Of a DNA stretch of 64,000 nucleotides, positions 18,725 to 27,131 are shown piece after piece. The notes beneath the pieces are model-generated. The model made no database searches. It was given only the letters and a program-made list of their open reading frames with translations, and had not been told where the DNA came from. The stretch is from a virus, in IMG/VR virus record IMGVR_UViG_3300033143_006101, positions 62,001 to 126,000 of that record; one strand, written 5' to 3'. Each line of letters begins with the position of its first letter. The stretch's first letter is position 1. A program made the position numbers and the translations under genes.

Positions 18725-18734
18725 ATTTATTCTC

Positions 18735-18857
18735 CTATATATGGCAATCCACAATAGTAAGTAAGGTATTACTTGATATATCATCCATAAGCTTAGCTAT
18801 ATCAGTCCCAAATGCAGATAAATCTACACCTTCACCATTCCCTTTATCTTTATCCAT
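18735..18857 (-). CDS. Small acidic protein, 40 residues
   Basis: Strong AGGAGGTATAAGAAT leader before the ATG at 18857; ends 10 nt before the next start. Acidic N-terminus then an amphipathic helix. Unknown function. Confidence 0.45.
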   Translation of the reverse strand: MDKDKGNGEGVDLSAFGTDIAKLMDDISSNTLLTIVDCHI

Positions 18858-18924
18858 ATTCTTATACCTCCTAAAATTATAATTACCTCTATATACTATA
18901 AAGTATAAATACTCAATATTTTAC

Positions 18925-18955
18925 AAAAAAAAAGTTAAGGTATTGCTACCCTAAC
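18925..18955 (-). terminator. Minus-strand intrinsic terminator
   Basis: On the minus strand GTTAGGGTA pairs with TACCTTAAC (one wobble) and is followed by nine T. It ends the transcript carrying the 19040 gene. Confidence 0.8.
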
Positions 18956-19025
18956 TCAATTACTAGTGGATAAGTCTTATTAGGTAGGAATTGGTTAGGA
19001 TGGCAGTAATTCCACCAGTAATTAT

Positions 19026-19039
19026 CTATGGATCCATAG
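19026..19039. repeat. GGATCC-centred palindrome, copy 1
   Basis: CTATGGATCCATAG, a perfect palindrome touching the stop codon of the 19040 gene. Same element as at 33227, 34698, 35454, 35753, 35771 and 60101. Confidence 0.8.
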
Positions 19040-19756
19040 TTACCACGGTTCTTCAGGCATACAGGTCCAATGCGATATATCTCCTCTAAATATTTCATTA
19101 GTGTCAGACCAATACCATATTTTATCTGTATAATTATAATATACTTTAAAACACTCTTTCATAAAAGGATCATATACTAATACAGTTATAGAAACAACGT
19201 GTATAGCTACAAGATTTGGATTAGTATTTCTAGGAGGAAAAGACCACGCTTGATTAACTTCTAGTTTAACCCATTGACCAAATCTACCTCTTTTTGCGTC
19301 TCTTTCTGCTCTTCGTTTTGCATGAAATTTTTTACGAGCGTCGATAGGATTGTCTGCATCGAAAGGATTATCTGGTAATGGCTCTCTAAGTTTAAAAATA
19401 GGATTATCTCTTTCTTTTTCCACCGATGCTGATTTTGTAATCATTTCTTCTGTAATCGGTACTTTACCCATACCTATTAATCCTAGTTGCTTCTCTAACT
19501 CTAATTTACGTACTGTAGGGTGTTGATTTGCTGATTTAAATAAAAGAGGAGGAGGAATTTGTAAACTATGCCTAAGCACCGCCATAATACGGTCCATCTC
19601 TTTGACATAGCTATCTCCCTGCTTTTGTGTATTACAAAGTTCTAGTATCTCAATATCATTAGGGCAATTTTCTGGTGTATAGCACAAGATACTTCCTTGT
19701 ACAATAGATGACGAAGTACCCTTTATACGTCCACATGGGTTATCGCATATCCTCAT
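19040..19756 (-). CDS. Hypothetical protein, 238 residues
   Basis: GAAAGGAG precedes the ATG at 19756. Cys-containing N-terminus (CDNPCGR), a basic middle helix (ARKKFHAKRRAERDAKRGRF) and a Trp/Tyr-rich C-terminal beta region (DKIWYWSDTNEIFRGD). No family recognised. Confidence 0.55.
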   Translation of the reverse strand: MRICDNPCGRIKGTSSSIVQGSILCYTPENCPNDIEILELCNTQKQGDSYVKEMDRIMAVLRHSLQIPPPLLFKSANQHPTVRKLELEKQLGLIGMGKVPITEEMITKSASVEKERDNPIFKLREPLPDNPFDADNPIDARKKFHAKRRAERDAKRGRFGQWVKLEVNQAWSFPPRNTNPNLVAIHVVSITVLVYDPFMKECFKVYYNYTDKIWYWSDTNEIFRGDISHWTCMPEEPW

Positions 19757-19770
19757 TATTATTCTCCTTT

Positions 19771-19941
19771 CTAACTATTTAGTTTATTCATTTTTATTTC
19801 TATATCTTCTATTAACTCTTCTAATGATATCTTTGTATCCCTTGTAGATACTGTTGTATCATTATATACTTTATCAATAGCTTCTCTAGCATCATCTATT
19901 AATTGCAAATGCCTAACCATATTTTTTCCATTATTATCCAT
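19771..19941 (-). CDS. Small helical protein, 56 residues
   Basis: AAGGAGGATAA directly precedes the ATG at 19941. Charged and helical throughout, likely a coiled coil. Fills the gap between larger genes. Unknown function. Confidence 0.5.
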   Translation of the reverse strand: MDNNGKNMVRHLQLIDDAREAIDKVYNDTTVSTRDTKISLEELIEDIEIKMNKLNS

Positions 19942-19959
19942 TTATCCTCCTTATTATAT

Positions 19960-20496
19960 TTATACTATTGTAAGCATTTTTTCTATTTTCTTTTGAAAAT
20001 CTTTTGGTAATTCATATTTCTTTCCCGGGAAATTTCTATAACTATATTCGTATCCTAAAAATTCTACTGCAGCATCGTACATTTTAGCAGCATCTTCTTC
20101 AGTCCTTTTTGATCCTAAAGATACAAATCTACCATTAACATATATATAAGAATTATAACTCTGAATTCTTTTAGTCTTAACTTTGTATACTCCTTTATAT
20201 TTTTTACCTAATTTAGGAGGGGAGGTTCTTCTTAACTGAGAAAGCGTTACTTTTCTTAAATTTTTCTTTTGATGATTTAATCTAATATCATCAAGATGGA
20301 TAACATACTCACTTTTTTTACATTTCATTATAATTCTTTTCATAATAATAAGTTCCTTAGTACTAGGTTCTATTCGAAACACAGTTTTACGATTACACCC
20401 AGCTTGTAAGTAAGACCAATTAAATTGACTTAGAAAGTCATAATCCTCATTATCTACTAAAATATCATCTCCAGAATATGCTTTAATTTTTTTCAT
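19960..20496 (-). CDS. HNH/AP2-domain homing-endonuclease-like protein
   Basis: 178 residues from the ATG at 20496 (GGAGAAG upstream; an upstream in-frame ATG at 20544 overlaps the previous gene). The N-terminal half keeps the HNH-AP2 layout (VIHLDDIRLNHQKKNLRKVT) although the first His of the usual VDHID is changed, so nuclease activity is uncertain. The C-terminal half is an AP2 DNA-binding domain (YKGVYK ... RFVSLGSKRTEEDAAKMYD). Such genes are mobile and insert between phage genes. Confidence 0.75.
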   Translation of the reverse strand: MKKIKAYSGDDILVDNEDYDFLSQFNWSYLQAGCNRKTVFRIEPSTKELIIMKRIIMKCKKSEYVIHLDDIRLNHQKKNLRKVTLSQLRRTSPPKLGKKYKGVYKVKTKRIQSYNSYIYVNGRFVSLGSKRTEEDAAKMYDAAVEFLGYEYSYRNFPGKKYELPKDFQKKIEKMLTIV

Positions 20497-20522
20497 AATT
20501 ACTTCTCCATATTTTCCCAATG

Positions 20523-20771
20523 CTATATTATCATCATCGCCCAAAGAATATACTTGGGGGGTGTACTTGGATCCTTTTTAATCATTTTTAATTTTTTAAT
20601 AACATCTTCAGTAAATCCATGAAGGTTCTTAAAAGCATTTACATACTGTTCTTCAATTATTGTATTATGTTTAATTACTTTCCCTTTACTATTGATAACT
20701 TCAACCATCCTTCCGCGTTCATCTAAATTCCATTTTCTTCTTCCACTTTCTTCTCTTATTTCAACAGACAT
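20523..20771 (-). CDS. Hypothetical protein, 82 residues
   Basis: GGAGGGTTAATT upstream of the ATG. Basic, with a strand-rich N-terminus (RMVEVINSKGKVI) and helical C-terminus. Lies between the AP2/HNH gene and the 20774 gene. Unknown. Confidence 0.45.
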   Translation of the reverse strand: MSVEIREESGRRKWNLDERGRMVEVINSKGKVIKHNTIIEEQYVNAFKNLHGFTEDVIKKLKMIKKDPSTPPKYILWAMMII

Positions 20772-20773
20772 AA

Positions 20774-21301
20774 TTAACCCTCCTGTAATACTTTTCTTAA
20801 ATACTTCTCACCCCGGCACATAAGCTGTATCACTTCTTTTGTAGTTTTAATATTCTCTTTACCCTTTATCTTTCTAATAAGGCTCCTCTTTCTTCTTAAT
20901 CCCCAAATGGCCGGTATAGTACAATGAAATACAAAAGCTAGTTCCCAATCATGATATTTATATGTACCATCTTTATTTTTTATATCCATTTTAAAAAACT
21001 TTATTGTTTCTGCTTCTGTCCAACCTCCTCCAAACCTTTCCCTCCTATCACCATATACACTGGTATAATCATGTGCATCTACTCTAATTTCATGTCTTTC
21101 TCTAAAATTTGCGTTCTTCTGTTGCTTCCAATGAGGATGCCTATTTTTAGCATATAATATATCTGTCATAGAATAGTTTGTTTTAGCCATCCATTTTCTA
21201 GTTACTATTCCTTTCTGACCAATAGTTAAAATACTATTCAGACATCTATCAATATACTGCATAGGTGTTTTTGAATTTAATATTTGTCTTTCAGTATACA
21301 T
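20774..21301 (-). CDS. Basic protein, possible DNA-binding
   Basis: 175 residues, net basic. The C-terminal part (AETIKFFK...DWELAFVFHCTIPAIWGLRRKRSLIRK) has helix-turn-helix-like spacing as in phage Myb/SANT-like or homing proteins. GAGTATAATA precedes the ATG. Function inferred only weakly. Confidence 0.5.
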   Translation of the reverse strand: MYTERQILNSKTPMQYIDRCLNSILTIGQKGIVTRKWMAKTNYSMTDILYAKNRHPHWKQQKNANFRERHEIRVDAHDYTSVYGDRRERFGGGWTEAETIKFFKMDIKNKDGTYKYHDWELAFVFHCTIPAIWGLRRKRSLIRKIKGKENIKTTKEVIQLMCRGEKYLRKVLQEG

Positions 21302-21310
21302 ATTATACTC

Positions 21311-21379
21311 CTAATGATCACTAGCCCAACAGGGTATTACTATGCACCACATTAGTAATGTAAATAATAAATCTTCCAT
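21311..21379 (-). CDS. Possible 22-residue hydrophobic peptide
   Basis: ATG overlaps the end region of the upstream gene, whose GGGAAAGG serves as ribosome site. A single membrane-length hydrophobic stretch (LLFTLLMWCIVIPCWA). Could be a micro-membrane protein or chance. Confidence 0.3.
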   Translation of the reverse strand: MEDLLFTLLMWCIVIPCWASDH

Positions 21380-21380
21380 C

Positions 21381-21551
21381 TTAACCTTTCCCACATATAA
21401 TCCAATCCATCTTATATTCAATATTGTCCGGGCATTCTTTACATGCCTGGGATCCAACTCTTATACCATCACTTCTATATTTACAATCTTCTAAAGCTAC
21501 AAAATGAAAACCATCAGAAGTATCTACTTCATAATAAATTTTAATTGGCAT
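21381..21551 (-). CDS. Small Cys-rich protein, 56 residues
   Basis: TAAGAGGTAATT leads the ATG at 21551. Four cysteines, including CKECPD, suggest a small zinc site. Unknown function. Confidence 0.5.
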   Translation of the reverse strand: MPIKIYYEVDTSDGFHFVALEDCKYRSDGIRVGSQACKECPDNIEYKMDWIICGKG

Positions 21552-21586
21552 TAATTACCTCTTAGACTACATAAGATATATTTGTC

Positions 21587-22003
21587 TCATGACTTTACAA
21601 AATAATTAGGTTTTGAAAACCTATCAGAAAAAATTATTTTCTTTTCTAATGTAAATTCAATATCAAATGCATCATCCCAGTATTTTGATAATTTTTCATC
21701 TATTAGTAAATATGCTATAATTGTTGCATACTCGCCGATTTCATTCTCACCTTCACCGCTACACCACCAGGGGTATTTTGGATTAAATATTAAAGGTCTA
21801 CAATCCTTCACAGCATATGTTTTGAATCTATATCTTTTCCATTTCATTCTTTCGCCATCCCATAATCCACACCTTTTGCATTGATATACAGATTGACTAC
21901 AATTATCGTTTCCCTTCGGGCATGGTCGTCCTCCCATAAAAACCATTACATGATTAGACTTTTTACATATAAATTTTTTAAGTATTTTCACTAATTTCTG
22001 CAT
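21587..22003 (-). CDS. Cys-rich hypothetical protein
   Basis: 138 residues; basic N-terminus, then CPKGNDNC and CKRCGLW that could bind zinc, and an acidic C-terminal half with FDIEFTLEKKI. No family recognised. Confidence 0.5.
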   Translation of the reverse strand: MQKLVKILKKFICKKSNHVMVFMGGRPCPKGNDNCSQSVYQCKRCGLWDGERMKWKRYRFKTYAVKDCRPLIFNPKYPWWCSGEGENEIGEYATIIAYLLIDEKLSKYWDDAFDIEFTLEKKIIFSDRFSKPNYFVKS

Positions 22004-22020
22004 ACAAATACTTTGTCTTA

Positions 22021-22500
22021 TTATTTTTCTCCGTTTTCACTAGCAATAAGATGATTTAATTCTTGTTCTAATGTTGGTAATATCATTCTAATTTGTTTAC
22101 AACCTGTTTCACAAAATTCGAGTTTTTTAATCCAAATATCCCAATTATCCGAAAGAAGCTTAATAAAATCTTTATCACTCCCCCTTTCAGTATATAATTT
22201 TAAAAATCTCTCTTTTTGATCACGATCTGGATAAACCAAATAAAAGAAAATACAATTTTCTTTTAAAACATCCCTCACTTCCTTGTGTGTAGATACAAAA
22301 ATAAATTCATATTTTCCAATGTTTTCCTTAATGTGTTTTATATAATTATTAGGGAAATCAGGATCTCTGACTTTTTTCCCATCTGGTTTTCTTATCCAAC
22401 TAAACCAACTTGAATCAGAATCAAGTGTTGTTTTTGGATATTTTTTATGATAATAACTTTTTCCTATTCCAGGAAAACCTGATATAATTCTTGTTTTCAT
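22021..22500 (-). CDS. P-loop nucleotide kinase-like protein
   Basis: 159 residues. Walker A motif GFPGIGKS at residues 8-15 close to the N-terminus, Asp27/Asp29 region (TLDSDSSWFSW) as substrate-side acid, and a DRDQKERFLKLYTERG lid-like stretch, consistent with small phage (deoxy)nucleoside or polynucleotide kinases. Substrate cannot be named. About 1.2 kb downstream of the pyr cluster in the same transcription direction, which fits nucleotide metabolism. Confidence 0.65.
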   Translation of the reverse strand: MKTRIISGFPGIGKSYYHKKYPKTTLDSDSSWFSWIRKPDGKKVRDPDFPNNYIKHIKENIGKYEFIFVSTHKEVRDVLKENCIFFYLVYPDRDQKERFLKLYTERGSDKDFIKLLSDNWDIWIKKLEFCETGCKQIRMILPTLEQELNHLIASENGEK

Positions 22501-22512
22501 TCTTTTGCCATC

Positions 22513-22686
22513 CTATTTATTAAATTCTTTATCCCTTTTACTAGGTTTATATACCATTATATCTTGACAACATGGGCAAACGAACACGTCTTTTTCTATT
22601 ACTTCCATGTATTCCCATTCTTTATTCATTCGTTTTACTGAATACAAAACCGACTTACAACTTTTATGTACACATTCAAATCTCAT
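22513..22686 (-). CDS. Small zinc-binding-like protein
   Basis: 57 residues from the ATG at 22686, chosen for its GGAGAAGGAA leader; longer frames run into the upstream gene. CVHKSC and CPCC pairs suggest a zinc ribbon. Confidence 0.5.
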   Translation of the reverse strand: MRFECVHKSCKSVLYSVKRMNKEWEYMEVIEKDVFVCPCCQDIMVYKPSKRDKEFNK

Positions 22687-22720
22687 TTCCTTCTCCGTAA
22701 AGCATAATGAATACTTTGTA

Positions 22721-22957
22721 TCATGGTTTAAACAAGTCTGGATATTCTCTGTAATCATGTTCGTGTATTTCTGTTTTAAAATCACATCCATCAAAACATT
22801 CACATTTCCACGCCACATATTCTTGATTGAGATATTTACATGTAATTTCATATTCAATTTCAGCTGGTGTTTGCATTGGAGTATTAACCCAGCCACATTC
22901 ACCATCTTCAGCTAAATAAGCATAATCACCTACTTTTATTTTTTTATTACTGCTCAT
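22721..22957 (-). CDS. Small protein, unknown
   Basis: 78 residues, acidic, with ECGW and CECFDGC. The leader (AGGAATGGTAAAGA) is a modest ribosome site. Phage-type small beta protein; no family recognised. Confidence 0.5.
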   Translation of the reverse strand: MSSNKKIKVGDYAYLAEDGECGWVNTPMQTPAEIEYEITCKYLNQEYVAWKCECFDGCDFKTEIHEHDYREYPDLFKP

Positions 22958-22990
22958 TCTTTACCATTCCTATTTGTGGCTTATATGTTA

Positions 22991-23031
22991 GACACAAATA
23001 CATTTGTGTCTCATATTTTTTGGAATATGAG
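22991..23031 (-). other. Double hairpin between genes
   Basis: GACACAAAT/ATTTGTGTC (loop AC) followed by CTCATATT/AATATGAG. Lies in the 99-bp gap between the 23057 and 22721 genes; may stabilise or weakly terminate the transcript. Confidence 0.5.
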
Positions 23032-23056
23032 CCTCTAAATCCATTCTTGCATCATC

Positions 23057-23473
23057 CTATATTAACTCCCAAAAATGCTCATTGATAATATCAATATATT
23101 CTTGTGGTATATCTTTTTGATTTTCTACAAATTCATCAAATCTATTTTTAATATAATCAGTCAATACCTCATCGGCTGCAACCACTAGATCTTTACCATC
23201 CTGGAACTCATCTGTTACCTTTCCCGTCAGTTCATATTCTTCTGCTATGCCTACTATTTCTTTTGCCATATCTACTATCTTATCCGCAAATTTTGTAGCA
23301 TTTGCTATCACATCTACAAATCCAAGATGAGTAAGATAACAACCACAAAGCAATTCACCATCTTCTTTAATATATTTCATAAAATTATAAACTTGCTTTG
23401 GATCCTTTACTTTTAATTGTATGCTAAACTTATGCCCTTCTGGATACGCTTCTTCAAAATTAAACTCCCCCAT
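23057..23473 (-). CDS. Acidic hypothetical protein
   Basis: 138 residues from the ATG at 23473, just after the upstream stop; leader AAAGAGAATAGTA. Helical, acidic, with a central DVIANATKFADKIVDMAKEI amphipathic segment. Unknown. Confidence 0.5.
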   Translation of the reverse strand: MGEFNFEEAYPEGHKFSIQLKVKDPKQVYNFMKYIKEDGELLCGCYLTHLGFVDVIANATKFADKIVDMAKEIVGIAEEYELTGKVTDEFQDGKDLVVAADEVLTDYIKNRFDEFVENQKDIPQEYIDIINEHFWELI

Positions 23474-23486
23474 TACTATTCTCTTT

Positions 23487-23672
23487 TTAAAGTTCTTCAC
23501 TATCCTCTTTTTTAAGATCACCATCTGCATCACACCACTTTGGTGGATACCCATGCTTTCTAATATTCATGTGTCGCCAAAATCTATTCCAACATTTAAA
23601 AATAAAAGTTAATATTAAACTGAATATTAAAAAGACCAACAAATGACCAGAATCCATTAAAAGCTGTTTCAA
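23487..23672 (-). CDS. Single-pass membrane protein, 61 residues
   Basis: One N-terminal membrane segment (LLVFLIFSLILTFIFKCW) then a basic and acidic tail. Overlaps nothing; directly downstream of pyrF. Function unknown. Confidence 0.45.
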   Translation of the reverse strand: MKQLLMDSGHLLVFLIFSLILTFIFKCWNRFWRHMNIRKHGYPPKWCDADGDLKKEDSEEL

Positions 23673-23684
23673 AGATAAGTTTTA

Positions 23685-24392
23685 TCATAATTGTTTTCCT
23701 AATTCTTCTACTTTTTCTTTTATGTTATCAGCTTTATAAATAGCACTTCCCACTATAGCATGCCATCTATCACCAGCAGCTTTACCAGCTTCAGTTATAT
23801 CACCACCTTGAGTAATGAGACCTGGGGAATAATAAGTAACTGGTCCAATACTTTCACTATTAGGCTCTTCTACTTCTATTACATTTTCTCTGTAATGTTT
23901 TATCCTATCGGGTTTATTTCCAGGTAATACAAAATCTGTTACACCCATAAGCATTGCGGTTTTATACATCTCATCTGGAGCGGTTTCTTTAATGTAAGAA
24001 AAAAATCCATCATGTGTCATTTCTCCACCAACAATAACATGAAGTCCATTACTCACACAGGCCCTAATCCATGATGTTTGAGTTTGTATACCAGCAAAAG
24101 GAAATAGTATAACAGCATCTACACCAGCATCTTTACAAACTTTTGCAAACTTTTCTCCCATAGCTGGAATATCATTGCCCGCTTTCTGGTGGTCGTATAT
24201 AATAGGTTTATTTGTAACTTTTCTAATAAATTCAGTAATAATTGCTAATCCATAAAACAAAGCAAGATTTAAACCTATTTTATACCCCCCAATTACTTCT
24301 AAACCACAAGTTGCTTTTACTATGTTTTCTAATTCTCCTAAAGTTGGTACATCACAAGCTACAATAATACTTTTGTTTCTTTTAATTAACAT
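23685..24392 (-). CDS. pyrF: Orotidine 5'-phosphate decarboxylase
   Basis: 235 residues, a full-length TIM-barrel enzyme. Converts OMP to UMP, the last step of de novo pyrimidine synthesis. Seen: N-terminal strand with VACDVP (substrate Asp), GYKIGLN (Lys), catalytic DHQKAGNDIP (D67, K70, D74; the spacing variant found in an archaeal-like OMPDC branch), and a C-terminal phosphate-binding GDRWHAIVGSAIY (Arg and Gly). Starts 1 nt after pyrD; AAGGAG leader. Encoding this in a phage with pyrE and pyrD adjacent points to UMP production during infection. Confidence 0.88.
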   Translation of the reverse strand: MLIKRNKSIIVACDVPTLGELENIVKATCGLEVIGGYKIGLNLALFYGLAIITEFIRKVTNKPIIYDHQKAGNDIPAMGEKFAKVCKDAGVDAVILFPFAGIQTQTSWIRACVSNGLHVIVGGEMTHDGFFSYIKETAPDEMYKTAMLMGVTDFVLPGNKPDRIKHYRENVIEVEEPNSESIGPVTYYSPGLITQGGDITEAGKAAGDRWHAIVGSAIYKADNIKEKVEELGKQL

Positions 24393-24393
24393 T

Positions 24394-25158
24394 TTAATTC
24401 TCCTTTAATAATTTTTTTACAAATAATGGTCTGGTAAATAAAATGGAACCTAAAGCTATTTCTGTTACCCCCATTTCTTCTAATCTATGAACATCATCTA
24501 AACAAGTTATAGAAGAACCGGCTACACTAATCCCTTCTTTTTTTAATTCTTCTATATGACTAGCTATAAAATGCCAATTATATTTTTTAGCCCATTTACC
24601 TGATATAGCACCTATATTTATAAATCCTGTAGCTATTGAAGCTGGTACTGAATTAAGTGTTATTCTTTTTACTGATGTATTCCATTCTAATGTACTATTA
24701 GCTGCAAATAGATATGGATCCATCATCCAACTTAACTTTAAAGATAAAGGGAAAGGTGAATCTGGAATCCTTTTATTCTCGTGAGATATGATATTAGGAC
24801 AAGATAAATTAAGTTCTACCATAGGAAAATTAAAACCATATTTGTGCATAGTTGATATCATTGTTCTAAGTTCACTGTCATTTCCAGCTAAAGATGGAAT
24901 GAGTCTTTGTTTAATTTCTCTATCAAGTCCTAAATATTTCTGACACCACCAATGGAATCCATTATTGTGTAATCCTATTTTATTCCACATAGATTTTGCA
25001 AAAGGTATAGGAAAAAAATTATATGGTTTACCTCTTTTTGGTTTATAAGTAATTGTCTTAGCAACAAAAGGAAGTTCAGGAAAACCACTTATTAATTTAT
25101 GCCACCAGTAACCCTCTCCATAAAAACCCATTGTTGCTGAACTGTAAAAATATTTCAT
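24394..25158 (-). CDS. pyrD: Dihydroorotate dehydrogenase-like protein
   Basis: 254 residues, shorter than typical DHODH (about 300-340). Matches to the family: FVAKTITYKPKRGKP (FMN-binding strand with Lys34), NKIGLHNNG (substrate/FMN loop), ELNLSCPN (115-122, signature), LSLKLS with a second Lys (141), TLNSVP, GAISGKWA (the GGLSG-type motif) and SITCLDDVHRLEEMGV-EIALGSIL (FMN phosphate site). It would oxidise dihydroorotate to orotate. The reduced length comes from shortened loops, so reduced or altered activity is possible. Between pyrE and pyrF. Confidence 0.82.
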   Translation of the reverse strand: MKYFYSSATMGFYGEGYWWHKLISGFPELPFVAKTITYKPKRGKPYNFFPIPFAKSMWNKIGLHNNGFHWWCQKYLGLDREIKQRLIPSLAGNDSELRTMISTMHKYGFNFPMVELNLSCPNIISHENKRIPDSPFPLSLKLSWMMDPYLFAANSTLEWNTSVKRITLNSVPASIATGFINIGAISGKWAKKYNWHFIASHIEELKKEGISVAGSSITCLDDVHRLEEMGVTEIALGSILFTRPLFVKKLLKEN

Positions 25159-25172
25159 TTATTTCTCCTTAT

Positions 25173-25790
25173 TTAACAATTATATGTTGTAAAATAATCA
25201 GCAGTAAAGATACTTGTAACCATAGATGGATATTCACCATCTGGTTTTCCTTTAAGTAATGCATTTTCGATATTTAATTTACCATCGAATTCTTGTCTAT
25301 CAATAAGCACTATACAATGTATAGGTTCAAGACCGGCTTCTATCATTTTCTCTATCGCTGTAACTGTAGAACCACCTGTAGTGATAACATCTTCTACAAC
25401 TATAACCTTATCACCTTTTTCATAATTACCTTCTATCCATGCCTGTGTCCCATGACCTTTAGGTTTCTTACGAACTATAATGGGATTGAACCCTGTTTCT
25501 TTTACTACAGATAAAGCTAACGGATAAGCACCTGTTTCAATACCACCAATAGAATAATAATTTCCACCTACTACTATATTACCAGCTACTCTTTCTATAT
25601 ATTCTTTTTCAATAAACAAATCAAACAATACATTTCCTATACAACCATATCCTACAGGATCAAGCATAGTAGGTTTACAGTTAAAATATAATGGACTTTC
25701 TTTACCTGACTTTAATTTAAACGGTTCGTCAGGTCGATACAAAAAACTTTTCTCATAAAGTATTTTAAGTAACATGTCTTTACTATTCAT
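25173..25790 (-). CDS. pyrE: Orotate phosphoribosyltransferase
   Basis: 205 residues. Adds ribose-5-phosphate from PRPP to orotate, giving OMP. The PRPP motif VIVVEDVITTGGS (129-141) and the flexible catalytic loop RKKPKGHGT (about 107-115) are intact; FKLKSGKESPLYFN matches the N-terminal substrate region. First gene of a three-gene pyr cluster; 14-nt gap to pyrD, AAGGAG leader. Length is normal for the family, so likely active. Confidence 0.9.
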   Translation of the reverse strand: MNSKDMLLKILYEKSFLYRPDEPFKLKSGKESPLYFNCKPTMLDPVGYGCIGNVLFDLFIEKEYIERVAGNIVVGGNYYSIGGIETGAYPLALSVVKETGFNPIIVRKKPKGHGTQAWIEGNYEKGDKVIVVEDVITTGGSTVTAIEKMIEAGLEPIHCIVLIDRQEFDGKLNIENALLKGKPDGEYPSMVTSIFTADYFTTYNC

Positions 25791-25814
25791 TTTTAATCTC
25801 CTTAAATTTATTTA

Positions 25815-26048
25815 TTATTTCCCCACTTCCTCTATCTCAAGAATCTCTTCTTCTTCACTTTCTTCTATATTACAATCACGATGTTTTCTTTTCTTCGCCA
25901 TAAGCACAGCTCCTCTACACATCCCAGTTATGGCTGAAAATGTTGACGTGGCTACAAATACCATCTCTTGAAGATCTGTGCCCTTGCCCATTTCTTCAAT
26001 TGCTTGATGACATATTTTATTAATCTCTGCTAAAACATCTTTCTTCAT
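25815..26048 (-). CDS. Acidic protein upstream of pyr genes
   Basis: 77 residues from the ATG at 26048 with AAGGAGGTATAAA leader. Helical N-terminus, small-residue middle (TSTFSAITGMCRGAVLM) and an acidic tail of Glu. Probably cotranscribed with pyrE. Unknown. Confidence 0.5.
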   Translation of the reverse strand: MKKDVLAEINKICHQAIEEMGKGTDLQEMVFVATSTFSAITGMCRGAVLMAKKRKHRDCNIEESEEEEILEIEEVGK

Positions 26049-26049
26049 T

Positions 26050-26292
26050 TTATACCTCCTTTTTATTTTTATGTGCCTCATTCATTTGTTTTAAAAAATC
26101 CTGGACATCAACTAAACATCCAGCATTAAAAATAGTAACTGGTGCAGGAAAAAAACAATATTGTCTCCAAGCCGGATACCATTGTATAACACCTAACCTA
26201 TCATCACTTTTATTATTCCTACATTCCCAAGCTGTTGTCTTTGGTTTATTCTCGATTAATTCAAAATAAATATATTTATATTCTGTTTTCAT
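26050..26292 (-). CDS. Hypothetical protein, 80 residues
   Basis: ATG at 26292 (AGAAGGGTAT leader) overlaps the upstream stop. Tyr/Trp-rich beta-type sequence (LGVIQWYPAWRQYCFFPAPV). This style of short protein is common in phage accessory regions; no function known to me. Confidence 0.5.
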   Translation of the reverse strand: MKTEYKYIYFELIENKPKTTAWECRNNKSDDRLGVIQWYPAWRQYCFFPAPVTIFNAGCLVDVQDFLKQMNEAHKNKKEV

Positions 26293-26762
26293 ATACCCTT
26301 CTGTGTTGGAATAATATGTGCTGGACCCCATTGCTTGTCTTTTGGTTTTTTAACTACTTTCTTTTTAATTAAGACCAATGCCTCTTCATCGAATAACTGT
26401 GCCTTTTCAATCTTAGTTTCACCCTTTTTAACCTTCTGTTGTACTGCTACTCTATTACAACCATATAACCAAAGAGTCCTTCCCGTAGCTATTCCTTTAT
26501 ATCCTGTTACTCTATCTTGCACTTCATCTCCTAATTCAACTATTGAAGGAATCGGATCCTGCCCAACTACCACATTCTTTTTCATAACTGTAAGTCGTGT
26601 TTCATCAATCCATTCAATATCAGATATTTCCCCTTTTTCATTAACTTTAGTTTGCACACCTATAGAAGTTTCATTCCATATCCAATCCAATTTGCCTACT
26701 GCAATACCTTTTAAACCTGTAATGTTATCTTTTACTTGATCTCCTAAATTAATTTTTTCCAT
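26289..26762 (-). CDS. Protein with duplicated SH3-like domain
   Basis: 157 residues with two copies of one motif: LGDQVKDNITGLKGIAVGK (about 6-24) and LGDEVQDRVTGYKGIATGR (about 78-96). Each copy is followed by W/L-x(3-6)-VQQ/TKV strands, the pattern of a small beta barrel seen in phage proteins of unknown role. GGAGAGTATA leader. Confidence 0.55.
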   Translation of the reverse strand: MEKINLGDQVKDNITGLKGIAVGKLDWIWNETSIGVQTKVNEKGEISDIEWIDETRLTVMKKNVVVGQDPIPSIVELGDEVQDRVTGYKGIATGRTLWLYGCNRVAVQQKVKKGETKIEKAQLFDEEALVLIKKKVVKKPKDKQWGPAHIIPTQKGI

Positions 26763-26783
26763 TATACTCTCCTTTATTCTAAT

Positions 26784-27095
26784 TTATTTGTTTATTTCTT
26801 CCTCCTCATCGTCATCTAACAACATATCCGTATCGTCATCTATTATAATAATTTCATCATCTTCATTGACTCCATCATACATATCAGTTAGCTTTTCTAA
26901 TTTAGGAGCAGGTATATTTACAAACATCTTTTTTATCATAGCTTGGTAAAACTTATCATGACCATTCAACCCATCTTGTATTGAAACAGCCACACCACCT
27001 AAAGATCTCCACCCATCTGTCATTCGTTTATTAACTATAAGTACTAAACCTGATAAGCTATCAGCTGTTAATACATCATATTCTACACGTTTCAT
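26784..27095 (-). CDS. DUF1737-like protein with acidic tail
   Basis: 103 residues from the ATG at 27095 (AAGGAGGATAAT leader). The N-terminal 50 residues (YDVLTADSLSGLVLIVNKRM, then DGWRSLGGVAV) fit the DUF1737 pattern of small phage/bacterial proteins. The last 30 residues are mostly Asp and Glu. Confidence 0.6.
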   Translation of the reverse strand: MKRVEYDVLTADSLSGLVLIVNKRMTDGWRSLGGVAVSIQDGLNGHDKFYQAMIKKMFVNIPAPKLEKLTDMYDGVNEDDEIIIIDDDTDMLLDDDEEEEINK

Positions 27096-27131
27096 ATTAT
27101 CCTCCTTATCCATGTTCCTTTATATATCTTA

